DNA of 56,788 nucleotides, taken from positions 1 through 56,788 of the forward strand of contig JAZNZJ010000058.1 of assembly GCA_045594885.1 (NCBI GenBank), in the 5' to 3' direction. Both the position numbers and the translations under genes were made by a program. The stretch is from Fimenecus sp045594885 (GTDB lineage Bacteria; Bacillota; Clostridia; Oscillospirales; Acutalibacteraceae). The notes under the pieces are model-generated. The model was given only the letters and a program-made list of their open reading frames with translations. It was not told the origin of the DNA and did no database searches. Below are positions 31,819-39,554 of this stretch, piece by piece. Every line of letters begins with the position of its first letter. Position 1 is the stretch's first letter.

Positions 31819-31847
31819 AGAATAACATATGAAAACCAATTTGTCAA
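31819..31847 (-). promoter_or_regulatory. Promoter of leader ORF-methyltransferase unit
   Basis: Leftward TTGACA, 17 bases, TATTCT. Transcription would start near 31812, giving a leader of about 206 bases that includes the 33-residue ORF and the terminator. Confidence 0.8.
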
Positions 31848-31850
31848 GGA

Positions 31851-31904
31851 TTTTCTCTCCCTCCGTCAAAATCTTCGATTTTGCCACCTCCCTCGTCAGA
31901 GGGA
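31851..31904. repeat. Interspersed repeat (CCCTCTGACGAGGGAG type), copy 2
   Basis: The 42 bases 31863-31904 are identical to 30735-30776 in copy 1. The repeat starts 4 bases from the -35 of the methyltransferase promoter, so the two copies bracket that unit as direct repeats. Confidence 0.85.
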
Positions 31905-31910
31905 AGAAGA

Positions 31911-31940
31911 GAAAAGGGCAAAGTTTCCACTTCGCCCTAC
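31911..31940 (-). terminator. Palindrome acting as probable ilvB terminator
   Basis: Leftward GTAGGGCGAAGTGGAAACTT-type hairpin (GGGC/GCCC with AAG/CTT) followed by TTTTCTCTT, 5 bases after the ilvB stop. It also ends in the CCCTAC signature of the short palindrome family on the plus strand. Confidence 0.6.
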
Positions 31941-31944
31941 ATTA

Positions 31945-33654
31945 TTATTTTAAGTTTTTTGCTTCGCATTGCATTGGGCAAGTTGAGCAGTCGCCCATCA
32001 TAATGTCGTTGACTGTTTTACCTGCAGGAATCATTGGCAATACTCTTTCGTCCTTATCGATTGCACATTCAATCCATACAGGTCCATTCTCTTTGAGTGC
32101 TTCTGCAAATACATCTTTAAACTGTGCAATTGTTTCGACATAGTAACCCTTTGCACCAAAGCCTTCTGCAAGTTTTACAAAGTCGGTCTTGCGGTGTGGG
32201 TCGGTCTGTGAAAAGCGTTTACCATAGAAGCAACGTTGCCATTGACGTACCATACCCAAAACCTTATTATTCATAATAACTGTGATAACGGGAAGTTCAT
32301 AACTTACCGCTGTACAAGCTTCGTTGAGATTCATATGGAATGAGCCATCACCTGTGATATGTACAACCTTTTTACTGTCACCAAGCGCAACCTTTGCACC
32401 AATTGCCGCACCATAGCCATAGCCCATTGTGCCCAAGCCACCGCTTGTTAAAAAGCCTCTTGGGTTGATGTGATGAACATATTGTGCCGCCCACATCTGA
32501 TGCTGACCAACGTCAGTTACAACAACAGTATCTTCCCCTGCTATATCGCAAATTGCACCAATTAACTGATGTGGCAAAATATGTGAATCGTCATCAATTG
32601 GCTTATAGTCAACTGCTTTATATTCTTCAAGAGTTTTAAGCCAATCTTTTCTTTCTTGTTTTTCTACAAGGGGTAAAAGATTTTCTAAAACCTTTTTAAC
32701 ATCTCCGATTACATAATGGTCAACTGCAACGTTTTTGTTAATTTCACTAAGGTCAATGTCAATCTGAATAATTGTTGCTTTCTTTGCAAAATCATTTGTG
32801 TCAAGTGCAACACGGTCAGAAAAACGAGTACCGATTGCAACAAGCACGTCTGCATCGTCAACTGCTTTATTTGTAACATAACCGCCGTGCATACCTAAAA
32901 GTCCAAGATTAAGTGGATTATTATAGCCGATTACACCCGCCGCCATAAGAGTGTGGCAAGATGGTATATTTGCTTTTTCAACAAGTTCCAATGCAAGTTC
33001 TGATGCATTCGATGAAACCACACCACCGCCGAACATCACAACGGGTTTCTTTGCATTGTTGATGATATTTGCGACCTTTTTGAGTTCTTCCGCATCAATA
33101 ACTGTATCATCTTTAATTTCAACCTTGGGCTTGTGCTCAAATTCTGTAACTGCTGCAGTAACATCTTTTGTAATATCAATAAGAACAGGACCTTTTCTGC
33201 CGGTATTTGCAATACGGAATGCATCACGAATTGTATCTGCCAACTCATCAACATTATGTACCATAAAATTGTGTTTTGTAACGGGCATTGTAATACCTGT
33301 AATATAAACCTCCTGAAAGGCATCACGACCGATAAGACCTGAACCCACGTTACCTGTAATTACAACCATTGGAACACTATCCATATAAGCGGTTGCAATA
33401 CCGGTTACAAGGTTTGTAGCACCGGGGCCACTTGTAGCAATACATACACCTGTTTTGCCGGTTGCTCGGGCATAACCGTCAGCCGCATGGGAAGCACCCT
33501 GCTCGTGTGCTGAAAGCACGTGCTTAATCTTATCACTATATTTATAAAGAGCATCGTAAATATTAAGAACCGCACCGCCCGGATAACCGAAAACGGTGTC
33601 AACACCCTGCTCTATTAAAACTTCAGTTAAAATTTCTGAACCATTGAGTTTCAT
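31945..33654 (-). CDS. ilvB: Acetolactate synthase large (catalytic) subunit
   Basis: This thiamine-diphosphate enzyme makes acetolactate and acetohydroxybutyrate, the first common step of branched-chain amino acid synthesis. The 569-residue protein has the FAD-type biosynthetic layout: catalytic Glu51 in LSAHEQGASHAADGYAR, the oxyanion region GRDAFQE, the central FAD-binding domain, and the ThDP motif GDGSFHMN...NN near residue 440. TTGGAG lies upstream of the ATG. No ilvN regulatory subunit gene is in the window, so it may be elsewhere. ilvC and ilvD are nearby but in separate units. Confidence 0.96.
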   Translation of the reverse strand: MKLNGSEILTEVLIEQGVDTVFGYPGGAVLNIYDALYKYSDKIKHVLSAHEQGASHAADGYARATGKTGVCIATSGPGATNLVTGIATAYMDSVPMVVITGNVGSGLIGRDAFQEVYITGITMPVTKHNFMVHNVDELADTIRDAFRIANTGRKGPVLIDITKDVTAAVTEFEHKPKVEIKDDTVIDAEELKKVANIINNAKKPVVMFGGGVVSSNASELALELVEKANIPSCHTLMAAGVIGYNNPLNLGLLGMHGGYVTNKAVDDADVLVAIGTRFSDRVALDTNDFAKKATIIQIDIDLSEINKNVAVDHYVIGDVKKVLENLLPLVEKQERKDWLKTLEEYKAVDYKPIDDDSHILPHQLIGAICDIAGEDTVVVTDVGQHQMWAAQYVHHINPRGFLTSGGLGTMGYGYGAAIGAKVALGDSKKVVHITGDGSFHMNLNEACTAVSYELPVITVIMNNKVLGMVRQWQRCFYGKRFSQTDPHRKTDFVKLAEGFGAKGYYVETIAQFKDVFAEALKENGPVWIECAIDKDERVLPMIPAGKTVNDIMMGDCSTCPMQCEAKNLK

Positions 33655-33760
33655 CTTTCATTCACTCCAAGAATTTGCTATTTGTTGCAACGCTTTAATG
33701 CGTGAAAATACTTATTAAATATTCTATACTATTTAACAGAAAAAATCAATCTAAAATTAA

Positions 33761-33793
33761 CAAAAAAAGCAACAGAAATAATGCTCTGTTGCT
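33761..33793 (-). terminator. Terminator of the rnj-to-ftsH operon
   Basis: Leftward hairpin AGCAACAGA/TCTGTTGCT with 8-base loop and a run of seven T, 18 bases after the ftsH stop. Confidence 0.92.
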
Positions 33794-33811
33794 CTTTTTA
33801 TTTATGCAAAA

Positions 33812-35791
33812 TTATACATTGTCACTATCTTCAGTTGACTGAACCGAATTTTCAACTGTTTTTTCTGAAGTTTCTGTACTTTCAACAGTTTCAACTACTT
33901 CAGTTTCTTCAACAATTTCGGGAGTTTCCTTTACTGCTTCTTCAGGCAACTCGCCTTTTTCCATAAGAGAAACAAATTGTTCTTCGTCAATCTTTTCAAG
34001 TTTAACAAGAGTTTCAGCCACAAGATGAAGTTTTTCAATATGATTTGAAAGAATTTCTTCTGTTCTCTTATATGCTTCGTTGATTATTCTTTCAACTTCA
34101 CTATCAATAGTAGCTGCCACATTTTCAGAATAATTTCTTGTATGGTTATAATTCTTACCGAGGAATACTTCGTCATTATCTGAGCCAAAAGCAATTGGGC
34201 CGAGTTTTTCGCTCATACCATACTTTGTAATCATATTTCTTGCAATTTCAGTTGCACGTTGAATATCATTTGATGCACCCGTTGAAATGTCATTGAAAAT
34301 GATTTTTTCAGCAACTCGTCCGCCGAGAAGTGAAACAATATCATCAAGCATACGGGATTTCATCATATGCATTTCATCTTTTTCGGGAGTGTAAAGAGTG
34401 AAACCACCCGCCATTCCACGAGGAATAATTGAAATATGTGTAACGGGGTCTTTGTTTTCAAGATAATATGAGGATACTGCGTGACCAGCTTCGTGATAAG
34501 CAGTAATTCTCTTATCTTTTTCTGTGATTTTGCGTGATTTCTTTTCACTGCCGATTACGACCTTCATTGTTGCTTCTTCAATCTCATCCATAGTAATTGC
34601 AAGAAGCTTTCTCTTTGCAGCAAGAAGTGCCGCTTCATTGAGAAGGTTTTCAAGGTCTGCACCTGTAAAGCCCACAGTTGTTGCTGCAATCTGATGCAAG
34701 TCAACATCGGGTGCCAACGGCTTATTTTTTGAGTGAACTTGCAAAATTTCTTCTCTGCCTTTAACGTCGGGATAACTAACTGTTACCTGACGGTCAAAAC
34801 GACCGGGACGAAGAAGTGCGGGGTCAAGAATGTCAGGACGGTTAGTTGCCGCAATAACAATTACACCCTCATTTGCACCAAAACCATCCATTTCAACAAG
34901 TAATTGGTTGAGTGTTTGTTCACGTTCATCGTGTCCGCCACCCATACCTGCACCACGGTGACGGCCAACAGCATCAATTTCGTCAATAAAAATAATTGAT
35001 GGCTGACTCTTTTTTGCTTCTTTAAACAAATCTCTTACACGTGATGCACCGACACCGACATACATCTCAACGAAATCTGAACCTGAAATTGAGAAGAACG
35101 GTGCATTTGCCTCACCTGCTACCGCACGGGCAAGAAGTGTTTTACCCGTACCGGGAGGGCCAACTAAAAGCACACCTTTTGGAATTCTTGCACCCAATTT
35201 TGAAAATTCATCAGGGTTTTTAAGAAATTCAACAAGCTCTGTAAGCTCTTCTTTTTCTTCGTCAGCACCTGCAACATCTGCAAAAGTGACTTTTTTTGTT
35301 TCATCGTCAGCACGTTTTACTCTTGCTTTACCAAAACTCATTGCACGGTTATTTTCGCTCGTTATTGATGAACTCATTTTTTTGAACATCATAATAACTA
35401 AAATACCAAGCCCCACAGTGAGTAATGCCGACGGCAACATTGTTACAAGCCACGAATTTGATGTTCCCTCAATGTAATCATCCTTAATCGGATTGTCAGG
35501 ATTAGCTTTATTATATTCACGTATGCTTTCATTAATATCATTTAAAAACATATTTACATTAGGAACACTATACTCATAAACAGTATCATCATTTTTGAGC
35601 TTATATTCCATTTTTCCGCTTGTTAAATTCAAGTCAAATCCTTCAACCTGATTGGTATCAAAAAGTCCAATAACCTCATAATATTTCAATTCATCCGTAG
35701 TTTCTTTATCTGTATAAATATAGAAAAGACCTATAAATAATACGGGAATTAAAATATATGGAATTATTACTCGCCAGTTAATTTTTTTCAA
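33812..35791 (-). CDS. ftsH: ATP-dependent zinc metalloprotease FtsH
   Basis: FtsH is a hexameric membrane protease that removes misassembled membrane proteins and controls regulators. The roughly 659-residue protein has two membrane helices (near residues 5-22 and 105-125) around an extracellular segment and the AAA domain with Walker A GPPGTGKT and Walker B IIFIDEIDAVG. The second region of homology (RPGRFDRQV) and the zinc motif HEAGH near residue 425 follow. The tail is Glu/Val/Thr-rich. The start is taken as TTG at 35791, 11 bases after GGAG; a GTG at 35803 overlaps that GGAG and the hpt stop. Last gene of the operon. Confidence 0.96.
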   Translation of the reverse strand: MKKINWRVIIPYILIPVLFIGLFYIYTDKETTDELKYYEVIGLFDTNQVEGFDLNLTSGKMEYKLKNDDTVYEYSVPNVNMFLNDINESIREYNKANPDNPIKDDYIEGTSNSWLVTMLPSALLTVGLGILVIMMFKKMSSSITSENNRAMSFGKARVKRADDETKKVTFADVAGADEEKEELTELVEFLKNPDEFSKLGARIPKGVLLVGPPGTGKTLLARAVAGEANAPFFSISGSDFVEMYVGVGASRVRDLFKEAKKSQPSIIFIDEIDAVGRHRGAGMGGGHDEREQTLNQLLVEMDGFGANEGVIVIAATNRPDILDPALLRPGRFDRQVTVSYPDVKGREEILQVHSKNKPLAPDVDLHQIAATTVGFTGADLENLLNEAALLAAKRKLLAITMDEIEEATMKVVIGSEKKSRKITEKDKRITAYHEAGHAVSSYYLENKDPVTHISIIPRGMAGGFTLYTPEKDEMHMMKSRMLDDIVSLLGGRVAEKIIFNDISTGASNDIQRATEIARNMITKYGMSEKLGPIAFGSDNDEVFLGKNYNHTRNYSENVAATIDSEVERIINEAYKRTEEILSNHIEKLHLVAETLVKLEKIDEEQFVSLMEKGELPEEAVKETPEIVEETEVVETVESTETSEKTVENSVQSTEDSDNV

Positions 35792-35799
35792 AATATTTA

Positions 35800-36357
35800 T
35801 CACTCCTGTGTGTTATTAGCTTTTACTACTTCTTCTTTTACAATTCCCACAAATGGCAGATTTCTGTATTTTTCGTCATAGTCAAGTCCGTAGCCTACAA
35901 CGAAAGCATCGGGAATTTCTGCACCTTTGTAGTCCGCTTTGATGTCAGCCTTACGTCTTTCAGGCTTATCAAGTAATGTACAGATTTTAATGCTGTTAGG
36001 ATTTCTCGCAGAAAGCACCTTCATAAGATATGAAAGTGTAACACCGCTGTCAAGAATATCTTCAACAATAAGTAAATCTGCACCACTTACAACGTCATTA
36101 TCAAGGTCCTTGATGATTTTTACAACACCTGTAGTCTTTGTGCCTGAGCCGTAACTTGAAACGGACATAAAATCAATTGTACAAGGAATTTTAATTGCAC
36201 GCATAAGGTCTGCCATAAATATAACCGAACCCTTGAGAACGCTTACAAGAACAAGTTTTTTACCTTTATAATCTTCTGAAATCTGTTTACCTAAATTGTC
36301 AACTATATTTTTCAATTCATCTTCAGATAAAAGAATTCTTTCAATATCGTTCAACAT
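35800..36357 (-). CDS. hpt: Hypoxanthine phosphoribosyltransferase
   Basis: Hpt salvages hypoxanthine and guanine to IMP and GMP using PRPP. The 185-residue protein has LKGSVIFMADL (41-51), the flexible-loop region SYGSGTKTTG, the PRPP motif LLIVEDILDSGVTL (95-108) with the acidic pair E99-D100, and the C-terminal VGYGLDYDEKYRNLPFVG. It sits between tilS (6 bases) and ftsH, the standard Firmicutes order tilS-hpt-ftsH. Confidence 0.97.
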   Translation of the reverse strand: MLNDIERILLSEDELKNIVDNLGKQISEDYKGKKLVLVSVLKGSVIFMADLMRAIKIPCTIDFMSVSSYGSGTKTTGVVKIIKDLDNDVVSGADLLIVEDILDSGVTLSYLMKVLSARNPNSIKICTLLDKPERRKADIKADYKGAEIPDAFVVGYGLDYDEKYRNLPFVGIVKEEVVKANNTQE

Positions 36358-36363
36358 TTTTTC

Positions 36364-37695
36364 TTACCCCACTTTTATTATTTTAAAGAAATTTTCAGTA
36401 TTATCACCAATTTTACAACGGTCAGCAACACCGAAAAACTCTGTCCATACAATCCCTTTTTCGTCTGACAAAATCAACATTCTGCCTCTTTGCGAAACAG
36501 GTATTTTTGATTCGTTAAACAACTTTTTAAGACTCTTATTCATTCTGCCCTTGGGACGATATGACTCACCCTCACGACGAAGTCTTAAAAGCATTTCACC
36601 TGATATTTTATCACAATCTATAAAATTGTCCATATCCTGTTTGTTAAAAAAGTGTAAATCTTTTTTTGAAAAAAATTCAAAATTATATTCGCCTATAGAT
36701 GTTTTGTATTTTTTTGATGCCAAATCGCATTTTGTTTCAAAATAATCTATATCTTTTGTTTTACCGAAATACAGCTTTTTTCTTTCAGTACGTACAACAA
36801 TTGCTCCACTTACATTGACAGCGCCATCTTTTTCAATTATGTGAAGAATTGAATCAATATGCTCTCTGTTAATATTCTTAACACCTTGTTTTTTGAGAAT
36901 CATAGAAACAATCTCACGTCTTAACACAATATGGCAATCTTCAAATACCGTACAATCATAATAGCCATCTTTTACCGACTTTTCAAATAATGACCGTGCA
37001 TTTTCATTTATGAAATCCTTTGAAAGATTGACTGCCTCATTACTTTTTATAAAAGCCTTATCAAATGAAGGATTTAACTCAAAAAGTTGGGGCAAAATAT
37101 TGTGACGTATCTTATTTCGTGTGTAGTCGTCACAAAGGTTTGTACTGTCAGTCACAAAAGAAAGATTATTAGATTTCAAATATTCTTCAATTTCAACTCT
37201 TGTGCAATCGAGCAAAGGTCTAATATAAAAATTATCTCTCACATATGGAATCCCACAAAGTCCCGAAAGTGACGCACCACGTGATAGGTTGAAAATAAAA
37301 GTTTCCATATTGTCATTCATATTATGGGCAGTTGCAATTTTATCACATTTGGAATTCTCAAAGATACTATATCTTACTCGTCTTGCACATTCCTCAATAC
37401 CCTCACCCGTTTTCTCGGCTTCGTGGGGCACGTTCACATAATGGGTTTCAAAGCTGACACCCAATTTTTCACAAAGTCCTTTTGAAAATTCAAGGTCACG
37501 GTCCGCCTCTTTACCACGAATACCATGATGAATATGTATTGCTTTAAGCTCGCCTATGTCTAATTCATTTTTATGGGTTGCAAAGAAATGCAACAGTGCC
37601 ACAGAATCTGCACCGCCGGAAAGCCCTATACCAACAGTATCGCCTTTGGATAACATATTATATTGTAATAAAGTTTTAAAAACCTTACTTGTCAT
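36364..37695 (-). CDS. tilS: tRNA(Ile)-lysidine synthetase TilS
   Basis: TilS attaches lysine to C34 of the AUA-reading tRNA-Ile. The 443-residue protein has the PP-loop GLSGGADSV (residues 24-32), HIHHGIRGKEADRD, TAHNMNDNMETFIFNL and the C-terminal substrate-binding domains TilS_C (SYRPKGRMNKSLKKLF and WTEFFGVADR). It starts inside the end of dnaB (11-base overlap) with AAAGGA upstream. Confidence 0.96.
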   Translation of the reverse strand: MTSKVFKTLLQYNMLSKGDTVGIGLSGGADSVALLHFFATHKNELDIGELKAIHIHHGIRGKEADRDLEFSKGLCEKLGVSFETHYVNVPHEAEKTGEGIEECARRVRYSIFENSKCDKIATAHNMNDNMETFIFNLSRGASLSGLCGIPYVRDNFYIRPLLDCTRVEIEEYLKSNNLSFVTDSTNLCDDYTRNKIRHNILPQLFELNPSFDKAFIKSNEAVNLSKDFINENARSLFEKSVKDGYYDCTVFEDCHIVLRREIVSMILKKQGVKNINREHIDSILHIIEKDGAVNVSGAIVVRTERKKLYFGKTKDIDYFETKCDLASKKYKTSIGEYNFEFFSKKDLHFFNKQDMDNFIDCDKISGEMLLRLRREGESYRPKGRMNKSLKKLFNESKIPVSQRGRMLILSDEKGIVWTEFFGVADRCKIGDNTENFFKIIKVG

Positions 37696-39070
37696 CTTTT
37701 ATCCTTTCAAGAGTTGAAAACATTGTAAATTCAGGATTCCAAGCAACTTCAACCTTTGTTGTTTCACCATGTCTGTTTTTAGCAACAATGATTTCTGCAA
37801 TATTTGCTGTTTCTGAATTCTTTTCGTCTTCACCGTCATCATTACCGTTATTATAATAACCCTCACGGTGTAGCATAAGTACAATATCTGCATCCTGCTC
37901 AATTGAGCCCGATTCACGAAGGTCTGTAAGCTGTGGGCGATGGTCCGCAGTTTTTGCAGTATTACGTGAAAGCTGTGAACAGGTTACAACGGGAATTTTA
38001 AGGTCTTTTGCCATAAGCTTAAGTCCACGGGTAATTTCAGAAATTTCCTGAACACGATTACCTTCATTTTTCTTTGAACCTGACATAAGCTGAAGGTAGT
38101 CGATAATAACACAGTCAACATCTTTTGCACGGCGAACACGTGCTTTCATTTCTGAAACATTGATACCGCCCGAATTGTCAAAATAGAGAGGTGCATTTGT
38201 AAGATTTGAAAGTGCCATACCGAGTTTTACCCAATCTTGGTCACTTATATCGCCCGTTCTCAATTTTTGACTGACAATTCTCGCTTCAGTTGAAATAATA
38301 CGCTGTGCCAATTCTTCATTTGACATTTCCAATGAGAAAAACAATACTTTTCTGCCCTTCATTGCAATATTTCTTGCCACGTTCAACGCAAAGCTTGTTT
38401 TACCCATACCGGGACGAGCACCGATAAGTATAAGGTTTGAACGGTGAAATCCGCCACCGAGAACTTTATCAAGATGTGAAAATCCCGTAGGAATACCTTG
38501 ATATTGCTCTTTTTCTTTTTCAGTACCATTCTGTAATATTTTAAGACGATGAAAAACATCGTTCATAATAACGTCTCTGATTCTTGCAGGACCGGTACTT
38601 GCTCTACCCTGACGAATATCGTAAATTTCCTGCTCTGCAATATCAAGAATTTCGTCAGCCGATTCTGTACCGCCGTTTGCCTTATTTAAAATCTTGTTAG
38701 CAGTAAGAATAAGAGTACGAAGATAGAATTTATCAATTACGATTTTTATATATGACTCCACATTATGTGCTGAAGGTACTGCGTCGGCAATTTTCATAAG
38801 ATATGTTTTACCGCCCACATCGTCAAAAACACCACGTTTTTTAAGTTCATCAAGCACAACAAGAGGGTCAACTCTGCCACCCATTGCATCTATCTGCATT
38901 ATTACCTCATAAATTGACTGATGCTGTGGGAAATACAGATGTTCAATTTTCAATGTATCCATTACACTGGGCAAACATGACGGGTCTTTTAAAATTGCAC
39001 CCAAAACTGCCTGTTCAGCATCATTGCTATAAGGTAAAGCAATATTTTCAGGAGTTAACATATTTTCCAT
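37685..39070 (-). CDS. dnaB: Replicative DNA helicase DnaB
   Basis: This is the hexameric fork helicase (DnaC in Bacillus naming). The roughly 461-residue protein has the N-terminal primase-binding helical domain (SNDAEQAVLGAILKDP), RecA-like core with LDKVLGGGFHRSNLILIGARPGMGKT (Walker A, split here over two stretches), VFFSLEMS-like LFFSLEMSNEE, DVDCVIIDYLQLM and LRESGSIEQDAD. The start is taken as the ATG at 39070, with GGAG upstream; an ATG three codons earlier sits too close to the same site. No intein or insertion. Downstream of rplI as in Bacillus. Confidence 0.96.
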   Translation of the reverse strand: MENMLTPENIALPYSNDAEQAVLGAILKDPSCLPSVMDTLKIEHLYFPQHQSIYEVIMQIDAMGGRVDPLVVLDELKKRGVFDDVGGKTYLMKIADAVPSAHNVESYIKIVIDKFYLRTLILTANKILNKANGGTESADEILDIAEQEIYDIRQGRASTGPARIRDVIMNDVFHRLKILQNGTEKEKEQYQGIPTGFSHLDKVLGGGFHRSNLILIGARPGMGKTSFALNVARNIAMKGRKVLFFSLEMSNEELAQRIISTEARIVSQKLRTGDISDQDWVKLGMALSNLTNAPLYFDNSGGINVSEMKARVRRAKDVDCVIIDYLQLMSGSKKNEGNRVQEISEITRGLKLMAKDLKIPVVTCSQLSRNTAKTADHRPQLTDLRESGSIEQDADIVLMLHREGYYNNGNDDGEDEKNSETANIAEIIVAKNRHGETTKVEVAWNPEFTMFSTLERIKDDK

Positions 39071-39103
39071 AGTTATCATTTCTCCAATTAAAAATTACAA
39101 ATA

Positions 39104-39544
39104 TTATTCAGAAACCATAACTGTCATTTCTGCTACGATATTTGTATAAAGCTTAACTTCAATTTTATAAGAGCCAAAAGCCTTAATATCATTCATTGTG
39201 ATTTTTCTTTTATCCACTTTAACAGCAAATTGCTTTTCAATTTCTGTCGCAACTTCTTTTGATGTTACTGAACCAAAAAGCTTACCGTTATTGCCCGCCT
39301 TTGCAGTCATTTTAACTGTTTTGCCCTGAAGTTTTGCCTTTGAGTCATTTGCCGCTGCTACTTCAACATCAATTTTGTGCTGATTTGACTGCTCACGATT
39401 ACGAAGTTCTGTAAGACTCTGTGCGTTTGCTTCAACAGCAAGTCCTTTCGGGAAAAGGAAATTTCTTGCGTATCCGTCAGAAGCCTTTACTTTTTCACCT
39501 TTTTTACCCAAACCTTTAACATCCGCTTTTAAAATTACATCCAT
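39104..39544 (-). CDS. rplI: 50S ribosomal protein L9
   Basis: The 146-residue protein has the L9 N-domain (MDVILKADVKGLGKKGEKVKA in two parts, GYARNFLFPKGLAVEA) joined by the long connecting helix to the C-domain (GKLFGSVTSKEVA). GAGG precedes the ATG. It lies between gdpP and dnaB, as in Bacillus. Confidence 0.97.
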   Translation of the reverse strand: MDVILKADVKGLGKKGEKVKASDGYARNFLFPKGLAVEANAQSLTELRNREQSNQHKIDVEVAAANDSKAKLQGKTVKMTAKAGNNGKLFGSVTSKEVATEIEKQFAVKVDKRKITMNDIKAFGSYKIEVKLYTNIVAEMTVMVSE

Positions 39545-39554
39545 TTTTATTACC

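Noticed and set aside
31690..31887. A longer 65-codon version of the leader ORF
   Set aside because: Its extra 5' part runs back through the promoter, so only the 33-codon ORF lies within the predicted transcript.
30669..31904. A composite transposon around the methyltransferase
   Set aside because: The bracketing repeats are short, non-coding and not equal in length, and no transposase or target duplication was found; acquisition by repeat recombination is kept only as a hypothesis.
31945..33720. ilvN small subunit or a T-box next to ilvB
   Set aside because: No short ACT-domain ORF lies beside ilvB and no T-box TGG-type antiterminator sequence was seen in the leader.
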